Counted from the first letter of the stretch, positions 1-11,467 are shown. The stretch: 64,000 bases of DNA from Chrysogorgia sp. JL179-B06 (GCA_035772405.1 JAYKKM010000350.1:682001-746000), one strand, 5' to 3'. A program made the numbers and translations. The notes: generated by a model not told the origin, from the letters alone.

Positions 1-462
1 TTAGAATGTAAAACATGCAAAATTATTTCGATTTTGCATAACATACTAAGTATAATCAGTAATGAGGAATCTGTTATCTTCAACTGCACACTATCATGGA
101 CTGAAAACCATTTCATTGAATACCATAACACTTATTTTCTATCTTAGTTGGGTCTAAAGAAAATTATTACTGGTAATAGAAAGTGGCACTGACATTTTTA
201 TATAACCTGATACAAACAGGACAGTTTCGGAGTATTTGAGACTATATATAAGTTTACACAAGGATTTTTAAATTCTAGCACCCAAACTTACTCAAGTGTT
301 TGCATAAAGCCATTTAAACAGAGTGCCATTTTCTTTTATAAAATAAGGCCACAAATGTAACATGACATGAGTTTACACACTTTCATGCAAACCTGACAAT
401 TGACTAATCACAACTCGATGACACAAGATACAACTTTATTATGTCATCTCTCTTTAATTTTC
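1..462. other. Gene-free stretch
   Basis: No supported gene. AT-rich sequence that ends in a pyrimidine tract and AG (to about 462), which acts as a plausible splice acceptor for the pseudogene exon that follows. A stretch near 371-405 (around tttcatgcaaacctga) recurs imperfectly near 906-945, so the flanks of the pseudogene may be a diverged direct repeat. Confidence 0.6.
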
Positions 463-717
463 AGACTTGACAATACAAGTACAGTCATAGACAGTGAAGA
501 TCCAAGAACAGGTGAAATCACACCAGGAACATGGAGATCCCCAGCCTACGACTATGTCATGGCTTAGCATTTCTTTGGAATGCAGTAATAATTACAAATA
601 AGGGAGGAGTTCAAAGATTTCTTTAATAATGATGGATTTGTGCCTTGGCAGTGGAGACATCTTTAATAATGATGGATTTGTGCCTTGGCAGTGGAGACAT
701 TGCGGAATTGATTAAAT
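463..717 (+). pseudogene. HARBI1-like (DDE_Tnp_4) transposase C-terminal remnant
   Basis: One reading frame from 463 gives RLDNTSTVIDSEDPRTGE, then a PGTWR block, and further on IREEFKDFFNNDGFVPWQ. The order (acidic D-S-E-D segment, PG-x-WR, then an RxEFxxFF...VPWQ terminus) matches the C-terminal tail of PIF/Harbinger-type nucleases as I know the family. In-frame stops lie at 565, 586 and 589, and a 40-bp tandem duplication (621-700) shifts the end of the frame. The upstream sequence has a 3' splice site appearance, so this is probably the last exon of a decayed element. The catalytic part is not in the window. The family call is from motif memory and the exact subfamily is uncertain. Confidence 0.55.
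621..700. repeat. Exact 40-bp tandem duplication
   Basis: The unit at 621-660, beginning ctttaataatgatgg, is repeated without change at 661-700. Because 40 is not a multiple of 3, the second copy shifts the transposase-tail frame and brings an immediate stop after the first copy. Confidence 0.97.
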
Positions 718-1575
718 TCTTACAACACGATGTTCAACAGAAACAAGTAAAACCAATAAGTTACATTGTTATTTGTAAAATAATTATCAGTTGAGGTGAT
801 AAAAAAATTGTGCATGCCCATAGGAAGTTTCAAAATTATTTAGATTTTGTTATGGCAACAAGTAACAAACAAGTAAGTGTACATTTTTACACTGTATTTA
901 AGGTTGTGTTTACATAGTTTCATGCAAACCTGATTATAGTCAATTGTCTATAAAAATATGTAAACAGATGACATATACACTGTGTCTAAGTCATGAGAAA
1001 CAAGGATTATAAAATATAAATGACATAAGTACATCATTTTTATGTAACTAATAAGCATAATTTGTATACAGCACATGTTTGTATTTTTACAACACAATAG
1101 GAAAATGACTTTTTAAACAAATGTAGTAACTGATATGTTGATATCAAAATACAAATATGTGGTCTGCATCAACCTATGCTAGATTTATATGGCCATAAGA
1201 TTTATTATAACTGAATATAAAATGTACAAAACATTAGCTTAAACTCTTACTCTATATGTGCAGTACAGAGAGTAGTCTATTATATACCTACAGAAGTCAC
1301 AACTTGCCTTCCCTTGCCCTCATCTGGCTTTCGTCTTGCCAGAAACTGAAAACTGCTGATCAGACTGTTGCACAGACACCCCCTGATATGCTACGGTTCT
1401 AGTTGGTTCTTTTGTGGTGGGATAGTTGCTCGAGATTGAGGAGGGTAACAAGCTGGATAATTTATTGCAGGGGCTATTGGTAAAGTTCCATTTCACATCT
1501 CTACATCAAATAGAACATCATCTATTTTCTTTTTTGTTATTGCTCTCTGTTGGATTAAATCTTGATTATATCTGC
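718..1575. other. Gene-free stretch
   Basis: AT-rich DNA with no supported coding region. It contains the second copy of the short flanking repeat near 906-945. The part from about 1290 to 1470 is more GC-rich but encodes nothing I recognise. Confidence 0.6.
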
Positions 1576-1710
1576 ACTCTGCTCCGCAGAGGCTTTTTTG
1601 TTTTTTAATGGCGGGCACGCGGGGCTGGGATGTAATTGTGGGCGAGCTATCAGGGCGTGTGTGTGGGGAAAGATGGGAAGAGAGAAGAAGAGAAGCCTCT
1701 GCCATTTAAT
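1576..1710 (+). repeat. GC-rich dispersed repeat with GCAGAGGC/GCCTCTGC ends
   Basis: The segment opens with ctctgctccgcagaggc and closes with gcctctgccatttaatgt, so its ends are inverted (gcagaggc versus gcctctgc). A related copy lies at 11986-12071 in the other orientation, with the same end sequence including the A/T-rich trailer. It sits about 17 bp upstream of the start codon used for the gene at 1727. It is a short non-autonomous repeat of unknown superfamily. Confidence 0.55.
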
Positions 1711-2480
1711 GTGCGGTTCTGTGGTCATGGACGAAAGCGACAGCAATATGGAAGAACTTGAACGTTCCCTTCATAATAATATGAGTCTTGAAGGTACGTG
1801 TACAAAATTTGGTAGAAATTGATGGCCAATTTAATGATTTTATGTCCTAGTGTTTTTGTCTATTTAAATATATATACATCCGCCATGTTTGTCGATTAAT
1901 ACTAAGAGAATTGGAAAAATCGTTTGATTTACTTCGTTAATCATGTTTATAGATGATGGCGACGACGAACTTGACTGCTTTCCTATTACAAGCACTCGAA
2001 AGAAGGAGTTAATTTCTGGGAAGCATACTCTTACTCCAGAGTCTAGACATCACAATGAGCCTATTTCCAAGAGACTTCAGACGTCCGAAATACATGATAC
2101 ATCTGCAACAGGTTGGGCTTTTAACTTGGTTTCACAGTAACAGAAATATATGATAGTATACAGGGTGTATAAAAAAAAAAGGTAATCAATCGAACTTTAG
2201 CATGTTTATTGCGCGGTGAATATTGGGTTTATAGATTTAATTGTAACACTGCAAGAAAGAGGAGCCATTTAGCTGTTCAATGACACTTTTCTGGTATCAA
2301 TATGAACATATCGAAATCGCATTTTTACACCACATAATTAAAGCAGCACATAACAATAGCGGAAAGCAATTACTCACTAATGTGTCATGTTTAACAATTA
2401 CCTTTAAGAATTAAGAATTAAAATTATTAAGCGAAAACATCTTTTTAACAATTATTAAATTTTATTCAACATTTATCGTT

Positions 2481-3529
2481 TTATGCCCCCACTCCTTCAC
2501 CTCTTTCATCACAGAGATGGCATCGGCGGAGCATTCCCTGGACTGCTCTTCTGACCATAGCGGGATCGTTCCTCAATTCACCCACTTCATGATGAATGCG
2601 GTTTTGCATGTCGTTCAGATCAATCGGTGGACTTGTGAACACTTTGCTCTTCAAGTAGCCCCAGAGGAAAAAATCGCAAGGTGTTAGGTCAGGAGATCGC
2701 GGCGGCCATTCAACGTTATGGTGGAGGGCAATGACGCAATTTGCAAACAATTCTCTCACACGATCCCGAACAGCGATGAGGCGATGTGCTGGGGCACCAT
2801 CGTGAGCCTCCAATTGCCGATCGACGTGCTGCTGAAGTTGTGGCACAAGTTGATCATATCCAGGTAGTTAAGCCCATTCACATTTCGCTCGAAGAAAAAG
2901 GGTCCGAGCACCTGGCCATTCCCAAAAGTCCCAACCAAACTGTCAATTTTTGTTGACTAATGTTGACGTTAAAGTTAAATGCGGGTGGTTGTCCTGTCGG
3001 TGCATACTCGCGAACGTTGTGTGTGTTTACCTGCCCGTTCATGGCAAACCCAGCCTCGTCACCAATAAGTGTTCGTTTCTCTCGCAACGGCCGATTAACC
3101 ATCTCGCAAATTCCATTCGCCTATTGAAGTCTCGGGGCAAGAGTTGATGGTGAATGTGCATACGGTATGGATATTCGTTGATCGACTCTTGTTATCCGAT
3201 TAAACGTGGCAGATGGTAGCCCGACACCGTTTCGTCTTGCGCTAGTACCTCTTGGATGTTCAGCCAGTCTTTCCCTCACTGCCGCGTGTTTGTCAGATCG
3301 CCCAGTTCGCATTCTGCCAGAGTTCCCCTTGTTCCTGTTCTGGCTTGTACCTGTTCTGGCTTGTACCATGTTCTTCGTATTTACGAACGTTTGCCCAAAT
3401 AGTTTTAAGCGCTGGGGGTTGTGTATCAGGGAAATGTTCCTTAAAAGCTTCCCGAGTTATTTGTAAACTTCCTGTTTCGTAAAAACTTCTAACCACAAAA
3501 GTTCGCTGTTCAATCGTGAGTTGAACCAT
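2481..3529 (-). pseudogene. Mariner transposase (DUF4817 HTH plus DDE_3), frameshifted
   Basis: Reading on the minus strand from ATG 3529, the N-terminus (LTIEQRTFVVRSFYETGS) is a DUF4817-like helix-turn-helix that would bind the TIRs. The catalytic core follows in pieces: IGDEAGFAMNG supplies the first Asp, HDGAPAHR the second and RSPDLTPCDFFLWG the third. I count 41 residues between the second and third Asp, hence DD41D. All three catalytic Asp codons survive. The frame is broken by a 16-bp tandem duplication (3336-3367), a shift or stop near 3121 and shifts near 2850-2940. The protein would cut and paste the element at TA sites, but this copy cannot encode it. Confidence 0.85.
3336..3367. 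repeat. Exact 16-bp tandem duplication inside the transposase
   Basis: tgttctggcttgtacc occurs at 3336-3351 and again at 3352-3367. The extra 16 bases throw the transposase N-terminal domain out of frame with the next segment, so this looks like a cause of inactivation, not a feature of the family. Confidence 0.97.
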
Positions 3530-5759
3530 GTTTATTTTTACTTAGAAATTCATAAACATCACTAAATTAGTTAATACATTCATAAATTTTAAGCCCACAT
3601 GGGATTTATTTTCTATGGTTTTGCGCCCAACTCCCAACGGTGTAAAAATGCGATTTCGACCGGCAATTTTAAATCTACTCGTATTTGGTCAATTTTGTTC
3701 ATATTGATACCATAAAAGTGTCATTGAACAGCTAAATGGCTCCTCTTTCTTGCAGTGTTACAATTAAATCTATAAACCCAATATTCACCGCGCAATGACA
3801 CGCTAAAGTTCGATTACCTTTTTTTTTATACACCCTGTATATCAATGAAAACTTGACAAGGTTTTTATATTGTAGTTGTCGTGCTGCATAAGTTTACAAT
3901 AATGCAACAAAAGAAGGTAATCACAAGCTACAAATGCTGTCAAACAAGCTTTCCCCAGATCTTCGGTTGTCAGGAAAGGATCTAGTCGAAGTGATCGGGT
4001 AACATGTCTTCATTGGCATCTGGAAGAGAATCGTTATTCTCATCCACAAGTACCACTCCATTATCATCTAGTATCACTCCACCATTGCCATCTGCAAGTG
4101 CCCCTACATTGCCAGACCTGAATGAAAGTGCTGAAATAACAAATCTGAGGAAATTGATTAGTGATACATCAAGTGAACTTGAAACTATAAATAAACTTGA
4201 TGATCATATGTCTGGAGAGAAGATACAAAAGGATTTTGTGAAGACCCTACTACGTATGCAACAGGAGCTTCAAACAAGACTCCAAGAGTTGCAGGATGGT
4301 CTAACCAGGCTCTTTAAGAAAGAAGTTAGTCGTCTTGTTCAACAGCAATCATATTGTGAATCTCTCTGCGCCCAAGAAACAGAGCAACTGAATAAAGAAT
4401 TGGGAACTTTTATTAAGTACTTGAAAATCCAAAATGACTTTAAACTAATGTTCACATGCTTGTGTATTTCATTTGGAGCTGGCTGCCGTTTCATTGGCAT
4501 GCTTAATCACCTTGGTTTAACTGTCAGCTGGGAAAAAGCCATGAACTTTTTTGACAAAAGAAGTAAGAAACAAGAAGCAGAAGTAACTCAGCTTACACCA
4601 CCAGATGTTCCAGTAATGCTGTTAATGGATAACATCAACATCTATCGAGGCAAAAGAAAGCACTTGCAGCTGTTCAAATACATGGGGCTTTACTGCCAAA
4701 GCAGTGCTTATCCCTAATCTTGATAGTATGGGGGACATTCTTGAAGATGAAGAAGCATGTCTCTTCCCTCAGCATTCAACCACTGAAATGAAGCCAGAAG
4801 ATATCTTTTTGGAAAGTGATGAAGAAAAGGCTAAATTATTCACAGCAGCTGTTGACAGATACTTACTGGATATTATTGATTGTGTAATCAAGATTCCTTA
4901 TACGCTAAAACAGCTGAAGGGAATGAGTGAAGAGCAGTTTAACAATCACTTGAAAACTGGTGTCTTCTAAAGCACATCTGCTTCAAAGTATAACATCAAT
5001 GTACCAAAAGAAGAACAAATGCTGTCAGCCAGTGCTCATAGTGTGAAGAGCAATGTACATATGCTGCCTTTGTCTTTGGAAGATAACAGTACAATTCTTG
5101 GTACAATGAGTATATTAGACAAGTTAACAGAACAATTTAACTTGGCAAACGAAAAGAAAGGTGGACAATATGTACCATTTGACTCAAATGCTGGTAACTT
5201 TGATGTAATTTCTGCACAATCACATTTCGAGCTACTACTTAGTCAGAAAATACATGCAACCAACATCCAAGAGACTGAGTCAAATGCGGTCAAGAGAAAA
5301 GACCTTTGATGGAGTTACAGAAGATGACATGGATGATGAAAGTACTACCGCTGGTCATGAAGGCGATCAAGATGGCTGTGCATCACATAGTACAGAATCA
5401 ACTACGCTTGAGAAACGGCGTTTTGAAGCTGAGGATAAGCTTTTTGGGGAGGCATATAATTCACTGTTACAAAAACTTGTGAACGCAACTGCAACAAATA
5501 GTGAGGAGTTGTACATGATCGCAGTTCACAATGAGATCAACAAAACCACAAGCCTTAGTGAAAGATAATCTGCAACGGGGTCTATTACATGTTGCTGTGG
5601 AACGAAACCACAAGAACTTTGTGAACTTCTTGTCGACTTGGGCCATAATGTCAACGATAGTGAGGGATGTGGCATGACTCCTTTAAGTATTGCAGTTCTT
5701 CAAAAGAACAATGCATTATGCAGATTTTTGGTTTAATCCGGTGCACAATAGGTCCTTTA

Positions 5760-5795
5760 TTTACAAGTGTTCCTTCATTTACAAGTGTTCCTTCA
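5760..5795. repeat. Exact 18-bp tandem duplication
   Basis: tttacaagtgttccttca is present at 5760-5777 and 5778-5795. It is in-frame and repeats six residues (FTSVPS) in the tail of the ankyrin-like region. Confidence 0.97.
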
Positions 5796-6120
5796 CCACT
5801 TGTGATGGCCAAAGCAATGCAACTGAGTGATATTCAATCTCTTGAGGAAAATTCACTGATCCAAGAAATGGATGGAACATTTTGCAAGAAGTCAACAACA
5901 TCTACAACTGGTCAAGAATCAGAGCAGAAATGCAACAGGACTTGTTCGGGACGTGCAAAACGAACAATGCAGCCACGGGCTTTAGGCTTTATATCGCATA
6001 AAGACCATGAATACTAATTAGATAAGAAACGAAGGGAAATTTGTCCAAGGTCGATAAAATGGACAAAACTTTGTTGGAAAACCTGCTCAATCATGAACTA
6101 AATCAGATCCCTCGAATGTC

Positions 6121-6164
6121 GGGCTTTATGCTATATAGACTGGTCTTTATATAGCATAAAGCCC
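6121..6164. repeat. Near-perfect hairpin, 17-20 bp arms
   Basis: gggctttatgctatata at the left is the exact reverse complement of the last 17 bases at the right, with 10 bases between. Inside the loop agac/gtct can extend pairing with a 2-base bulge. A degenerate relative (gggctttaggctttatatcg) lies at about 5978. It could be a small fold-back element or a transcribed hairpin downstream of the DUF6589-like gene. Confidence 0.8.
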
Positions 6165-7638
6165 TCCTCGGGATCTAACTCCTACTTACTTCATGCAAAC
6201 ATTCCATTTTCAGAAAATGGGTTTATCAAAACTTATAAGGTAACATTGGGAAATGAAACTGCTGACATCAGTTGCAGTTGTTTTTATATTACTAGTCTAT
6301 TACTACCACTGTGATACAGTACATGTGAACAATTATCATGTAATTTCTTTAGTTGAGTTATCTGTAAATTATATAATCTAATAATATAATTGGTAGTTTA
6401 CATTGTTTTGAAAAGCAGAGTGTTGGGCCTCTGGCTTGTATTTTTACTTTGTAATTTCAGCGCACTTTTCCTAGTGACGTCATCAGTGTCCAAAATTTTT
6501 TTTGACATTCACAGTATTCTACGGAAATGACGTCGCGCCAATCGGACATTGATAATTCACTGGAATATGTTGACCAATAAGAAATGAGAATGAAGTTTGA
6601 ATGCATAATAATAGTATACGTTGTTCCTTTTGTATGCGAGGCTTGCATGCAGTATTGTAATATATAAGACCAGGTTTTGTATCATTAAATTGTTCTCCAT
6701 TCCGACTCTGTTACTGTGTTGTTATTCACTTCGACGCTGTGTTGTGTTTACGAAGCTCGGTCCGTTACAGATAGGAACTAAAAACAACTCTCATCCTCGC
6801 TAGCTTCTAGGGATTTTCTTTTATGCGGAGGAGATATTTCAGTTCTGACATATTGACATAGCAGGTATGCCTGGGGAGGAAGGGATGTAGTAATTATTCC
6901 CAAAGACCCAAAACACCCCCTGCTAGCCGCATCTTCCCACAAAAGCCAGAGACCTTGAAAATCCCAAGAAACCTCTGCAGAGGAGAGTGACCAAACACAG
7001 AACTTGATTGATCTTCAACAATATATTTTATTATTTGCACCTGACCTTCAATAATACCTTAAATTAACTTGATTGTTATAAACTACATGTAACCAAACTA
7101 GAAACTAAACGTGATTTGAGTAATGGCAGTGACACACGAGTCAAAGAACATGAATCAAATGAATGTTACCTACTTCTGTAATATAATAAAACAATTGACA
7201 TTTACCAGATAGTGATTCTCACTATCTGGCAGGGCTGGATATTTTTGTGCACAATGCTTGTTTCTCTTGATGTATAACTACTCAAAAGTAAGGGTAATTG
7301 TCACTGTATTACATACAAGTATTTGTGAAAGTAATGTCACTTATTAAAAATAAATTGGCATGTTATTTACAACATTCTACCAAATATTATCAAGTTCAGT
7401 TACCATTTTGTCAGTGAAAATGATGTAGGTTCAGTTAAATTGCACATTGCCACAACATACACAGAAAAATGCCATTCAACAATCAACATGGCTTTTTATG
7501 TGCATTTGTCACACTTTTTTCAGAAAATCCACTTTTGATTTTAGAATTTTACTTTATATCACTGATTCACATTTTCTTAAATTTGACTCGTATATCCTTG
7601 GTTTTCACAATACTATGTTATTTTCGTTTTAGACTAGA
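6165..7638. other. Gene-free stretch; possible solo LTR near 6420-6770
   Basis: No supported gene. A segment from about 6420 (tgttgggcctctgg) to 6770 (gtccgttaca) has TG...CA ends and an internal TATATAAGA near 6661, as an LTR would. There is no second copy, no target duplication and no priming site that I can identify. A small region near 6945-6990 ends cctctgcagaggagagtg and may be another relative of the GCAGAGGC repeat family. Confidence 0.4.
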
Positions 7639-7751
7639 TTAACCCATTGAGGGGCAAGAGTGCATTGTAGCAACCCCATGTTCTGAATAAAAAATTCCGA
7701 CATTGGCCATAACAAAATGTTAAAGTGTGCCCTTGCCCCTTAATGGGTTAA
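7639..7751. mobile_element. 105-bp TTAA-flanked (piggyBac-like) MITE
   Basis: TTAA at 7639-7642 and 7748-7751 flank a 105-bp element. It starts CCCATTGAGGGGCAAGAG and ends as the near reverse complement (CCCTTGCCCCTTAATGGG). TTAA targets with CCC...GGG ends are the piggyBac signature. The element is far too short to encode anything and must depend on a transposase supplied elsewhere. Confidence 0.8.
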
Positions 7752-7901
7752 TTCTGACATTCTTTAATTGGTGAATGAAATCACATTTAATGAAACCAGT
7801 CACCAAAGCAAGCCTGGTGATATGTAAAAATTACAGTTTATGAATGTTCATTGTTGCAGATTGTTTATTCCAAATCATTGCACATTGGATAATTTAAAAG
7901 T

Positions 7902-10900
7902 CTAAAAAGATATTCTACATTTATTATTAAATAAATCTGTAACATTACCAAATGTTAATGAAACTCTATCTTCCATATCCCTTCGGTTTTCCTTAAGATA
8001 GCTGTGTAAGGACTGTAGAATTTCTGAAGTTAGTTTTACCTTTCCCGTTTTGTGGAAACCTGTATTAATAATGCTCTTTGCCTTTGAGTCCATACACGCC
8101 AGGACCAGCTCGGTGACTTTGATTTTGGACTGGATGGCAGTCAGACTGGTTAGACAATCCATCACATTCCTGGCTTCTTGACTATAATCATTTGTTTCAT
8201 GAATGACCTGTTTCTGACACACATCACACAAAGTACAAGGGTTGCCTTGATCTTCTTCAAAATATTTGGCAATGCTTCTTGGTCTGCAAACTGCCGTCTC
8301 CATACAAAAATGTGTCATCGCATTTAGAAGAGAAAGTTTGTTTTCTTTCACTTGCTCAGAAGCAACTCGAGATATGTTGCGAAGGTGGAACATCCTGTCC
8401 ACAAACCTGTACATAAGAATGCAAGAGCATTTTCCACCATCACGACCGCCCCTTCCTTTTTCCTGGGCATAGTCTTCCAGCGATGAGGGGAGCGTAAGGT
8501 GTATTACAAACCTTACATCACTGTTATCAATGAGCATCCCAAATGCATTTGTGCAGCACATGACTTTGGCCTTGCCATCTAACCACAGAGGCATTTCGCA
8601 TTCGCTCTCCACTCCTGCATGATAAAATGTAGCCGAGATACCATGCTCCTTTAGTACCAGCTTAAGTAGCACAGTATACCAAACCACATTCATCAGCATG
8701 ATTTCCTTCAATTATTTCAGATACTTGCTGCTTTTGTTATCTCTTCTGCTTGGCATTTTAACAATGTAAGGATCGGTCATTTGCAGTGTAGATTTAATGG
8801 CATCTAGTGTCTGGCTTGTCGCTGTACCAGTAAGAGCTGCGATTGGAACATGGTATAGTTGTTGATATACTGGTCTAAATTCTTTCCTCCAAGTGTCGAA
8901 GCAGTGTGCTTCATCAATTACAAAGAAGCTTAATCTCTTGTCATTGTTGAGCTTTGCTAAACAACTCTCAAATTGTCCAGTCACAACTGCCTCTAGGCTG
9001 ACAAACACAAATTGGTATTGGCAATTTGGTTCTTTCAAATTATGCACAATGTATTGTCTTTCATCATCACTTAGTAAAGTGTTATAATAGCATATTTATG
9101 CCATACCCTTGCAACCTTGTGACTTGGTCATACATTAACATGATAACTGGTGACACTACAATGGCTATACCAGGGGTCATAATACATGGCAGAACATAAG
9201 TTACTGTTTTTCCACCTCCTGTTGGTACAAGGACAATGGTGTCTTGTCCAGACAACAAGTGTGCAATTGCATCTTCTTGACCAGAATTCTTGGTCGGAAT
9301 TCCTTGTGCCCCAAAAGGACCTCCAAAGTTGAAGCACTCCTTGGATAAATGGGTGGATTTTCTGATTGGTAACCTGACATACTTGGCATGATTTGGCCTG
9401 GGGTAACAGAAGCTAAAATAAAAATATTTTAATTAAACAGGGTTTTATAAATAGTGAATTTATAATTTTCTTATATAATAATTAGTATTATTTTGGGTAC
9501 TATAATTATTACACTTTAGTATAAACCAAATGCAGTCTATTACAAATTCTGCAATCTGATTGGCTGAGCCGACCACACCCTAAAATTGAAATGAGGTTAC
9601 CAAACATAGTCGTGTTCTTGGCCATGTACAGAGGTTTCAGGAAAATGTTTCACTAATTTGTTGGAATAACGTGTTGTCCAACAAGCTGGTTTATACTTTA
9701 TTGATTATAAAACTCACCGTTGCTGTCTATGAGCAATAGTTGTCTTGGATTTACCTTATTGACTATCTGCTCATAGACAAGTCAATTGGGCTTCGTATTT
9801 AAGTAGTACTTGATTGTGTAGGTACAGCATAAATAGGGGAAGCCTTTTAAATCAATGTCAACTTTTGTGAATGGCAAAAGTTGTCTCCCTTTTCAATCAT
9901 ATGGGGGTGATATTGGCACACCCTACTTGAGATAATTGTAGCAGGGACCCTATGAATGGATTGATTATCATGCTCAGTTTAAATTCAGTAATGTATCTGT
10001 ATTCTTGGTGTGCATCTTATTACATCATTGCAGCCATGTTGGATAAACTTAATAACAAAGGGTTTTTTTATGATTTTCATTTGTGATTTCAAAAATATCT
10101 TTGTCTTTTGAATCGGTGGGGATTGGTTGCACACCAAGATGTATCTGTACACATTCCTACAAAACAGGGCTAAACATACAGATACATCTCTTTAATTCAA
10201 GATGAGCAGTAACTGCAGTATATTACAGAATCATCCTCAGATTAACATAAAAATTCATTGAATTCCTCACTTCTCCAATCTTCATAGGAATTATTGGAAA
10301 TCATTACAAAGAAAACTAACTCAATTATCAAATAATTAAAATAATATACTCACCCTTCTCGGTGGGACAAAACATTTGCCATAAATTTTCTCTCCTAGCT
10401 GTGCTCCACAATTTAAAACACTGGCCAGGGTGATCGTTCAAATTTCCAGCTTGCTCAACTCCAACACAACAAGGAATCCCTCCCAAGCTCTTTAAAAGAC
10501 CACAATGGTGAAATACTAACCCATATAATTTGGCTGCTTCACGGTGACTTTTTGCTGCGATTTTAATGTTTTCACTCCCACGAATTGTAGAACATGTAAC
10601 AAGATATTCTTCATATATCCCTTTGGACAGACTATCGCTGCTTCTATTCTACAAAACAATGAGCCCGTGGTTATTAAATCGTCAACGAACTAAAATTATC
10701 TAGATATACATACTTTAGTATGCGACACTACGCTAAAAAGTCTGATATTCTTACTGTCTCAAGTCGTCGTTCATATATTTTTTCCAGCATCTTCACTGTT
10801 TCCTGACCGTTAAGATCTTGAAAAAGCATTTTGCAATCCAGTCGCATGTTGTCATCTACAGGGCCGTACTCAGAATATTTTACAGGGGGGTGTAAGCTCA

Positions 10901-10919
10901 CTTCAACCGACTGACGCAC
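7902..10919 (-). pseudogene. RecQ-like superfamily 2 DNA helicase, three exons, decayed
   Basis: Exon 1 is 10919-10755 (ATG to GACA|GTAAGAA, phase 0), exon 2 is 10648-10354 (ends AAGG|GTGAGTA, phase 1) and exon 3 starts at 9412 with matching phase. Exon 3 encodes the helicase: motif I VPTGGGKT (about 9210), DEAH-box VIDEAHCFDTWRKEF (about 8910), motif III ALTGTATSQT, motif V region CTNAFGMLIDNSDVR and motif VI QEKGRGGRDG. A zinc-binding stretch with CTLCDVC follows. RecQ proteins are 3'-5' DNA-unwinding ATPases. Here the motif V Gly after GM is Leu, and the motif VI Ala is Gly. The frame is broken near 9285, 9090 and 8725, with a stop at about 8712. The intact splice architecture argues it was a real gene copy, not a processed one. 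Confidence 0.8.
9413..10353 (-). other. Intron 2 of the RecQ-like gene
   Basis: Bounded by a GTGAGTA donor at 10353 and a TTTTAG acceptor at 9413-9414 on the minus strand. No coding content. It contains an inverted pair around tctatgagcaatag (about 9727) and ctatctgctcatagac (about 9763). Other short inverted words (cttggtgtgca/tgcacaccaag) lie near 10000-10140 and probably mark small repeats. Confidence 0.6.
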
Positions 10920-10962
10920 TAGCTTGTACCGACTACATCCTATCGATCGAAGCTTATCAAAA

Positions 10963-11467
10963 CAGTGGCGGATCCAGGGTTGTTCGAAAGAGGGGGGCGC
11001 ACATGAAGAATCAGCACGTTGTCGTGTATCTTCGCAGCGAACCCACTAGGGGGTCTGTGGGCACCCCCGCAGGAAAATTTTTGATTTTGCAAAGCCCAGA
11101 AGTGCTTTTCCGGCGATTTCTGATAAGAACTTTTGCGAAATTAGGGCACCACGCCGTTGCTAAAAATGCACGATTACAAAGGGGCATCACGATTAGGAAA
11201 CACTTTAATATAAACTCATAAGTAGTACAGAACCAATATATACACTTTAGCCTTTAGGCATCTGAAAACGTCCATCGTTTTATCTTGGAACCCATGTTAA
11301 AATATCTGAGTGCGTGCAAACTGGCTTTTGCAATGAAAATTGGATAAGCTACCTAAACAAATCGGTCATTTATCCAACTTCTTCGTCTTGACATGGCAAA
11401 AAAACAGAAAACACTTGTTTGCGGAATTTTAAAGGTGGGCGCGCGCCGCGTGTGTGGACCGCAACTG
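10963..11467. mobile_element. CAGTGGCGGATCCAG-type MITE with 5-bp target duplication
   Basis: The element starts cagtggcggatccaggg at 10963 and ends in a degenerate complement (ggaccgcaactg) at 11467. caaaa is duplicated at 10958-10962 and 11468-11472. The right half (from about 11186) matches the partial copy at 55101-55246, which keeps a better terminus (tggatccgccactg). The ends are of the same kind as the 3.1 kb element at 20524-23588. CAGTGGCGG ends occur in hAT-like elements, but the duplication here is 5 bp, not the usual 8. No coding capacity. Confidence 0.75.

Larger units (their letters stand above)
2161..3837 (-). mobile_element. Complete mariner-type (DD41D) transposon with long TIRs
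   Basis: The element begins cagggtgtataaaa at 2161 and ends ttatacaccctg at 3837. It is flanked by TA at 2159-2160 and 3838-3839, the Tc1/mariner target. The terminal inverted repeats are about 170-200 bp and very similar. The right arm carries about 35 bp (around 3660-3700) that is missing from the left arm. The coding region runs on the minus strand between the arms. Total length is 1677 bp. It sits in an intron of the DUF6589-like gene, so the insertion itself need not have disrupted that gene. Confidence 0.93.
1727..6017 (+). pseudogene. DUF6589-like protein gene with ankyrin-like C-terminus, interrupted by mariner
   Basis: Exon 1 (1727-1793) starts at an ATG and ends at GAAG|GTACGTG in phase 1. 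Exon 2 (1953-2111) has a TATAG acceptor and ends ACAG|GT, again phase 1. Exon 3 can start at 3893 with the matching phase. The mariner at 2161-3837 lies inside intron 2. Downstream, a coiled-coil-like region (about 4130-4420) precedes VPVMLLMDNINIYRGKRKH and KAVLIPNLDSMGD, which I recognise as DUF6589-type sequence. Further on lie an acidic segment and ankyrin-like text (GLLHVAVERNHKNF; CGMTPLSIAVLQKN) near 5560-5735. The frame is broken near 3997 (GGG), 4684 (GGGG), 5290, 5542 (AAAA), 5625 and 5740, with a stop at 4968. Such proteins recur in sponge and cnidarian genomes; their function is not known to me. Several breaks fall at homopolymers, so part of the damage could be assembly error. Confidence 0.55.

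Noticed and set aside
1562..1726. Upstream extension of the first DUF6589-like exon
   Set aside because: The extra codons fall in the GCAGAGGC repeat, which is also found elsewhere; ATG 1727 is the better start.
6420..6770. Confident LTR call
   Set aside because: TG...CA ends and a TATA-like site exist, but no second LTR, target duplication, primer-binding site or polypurine tract was found.
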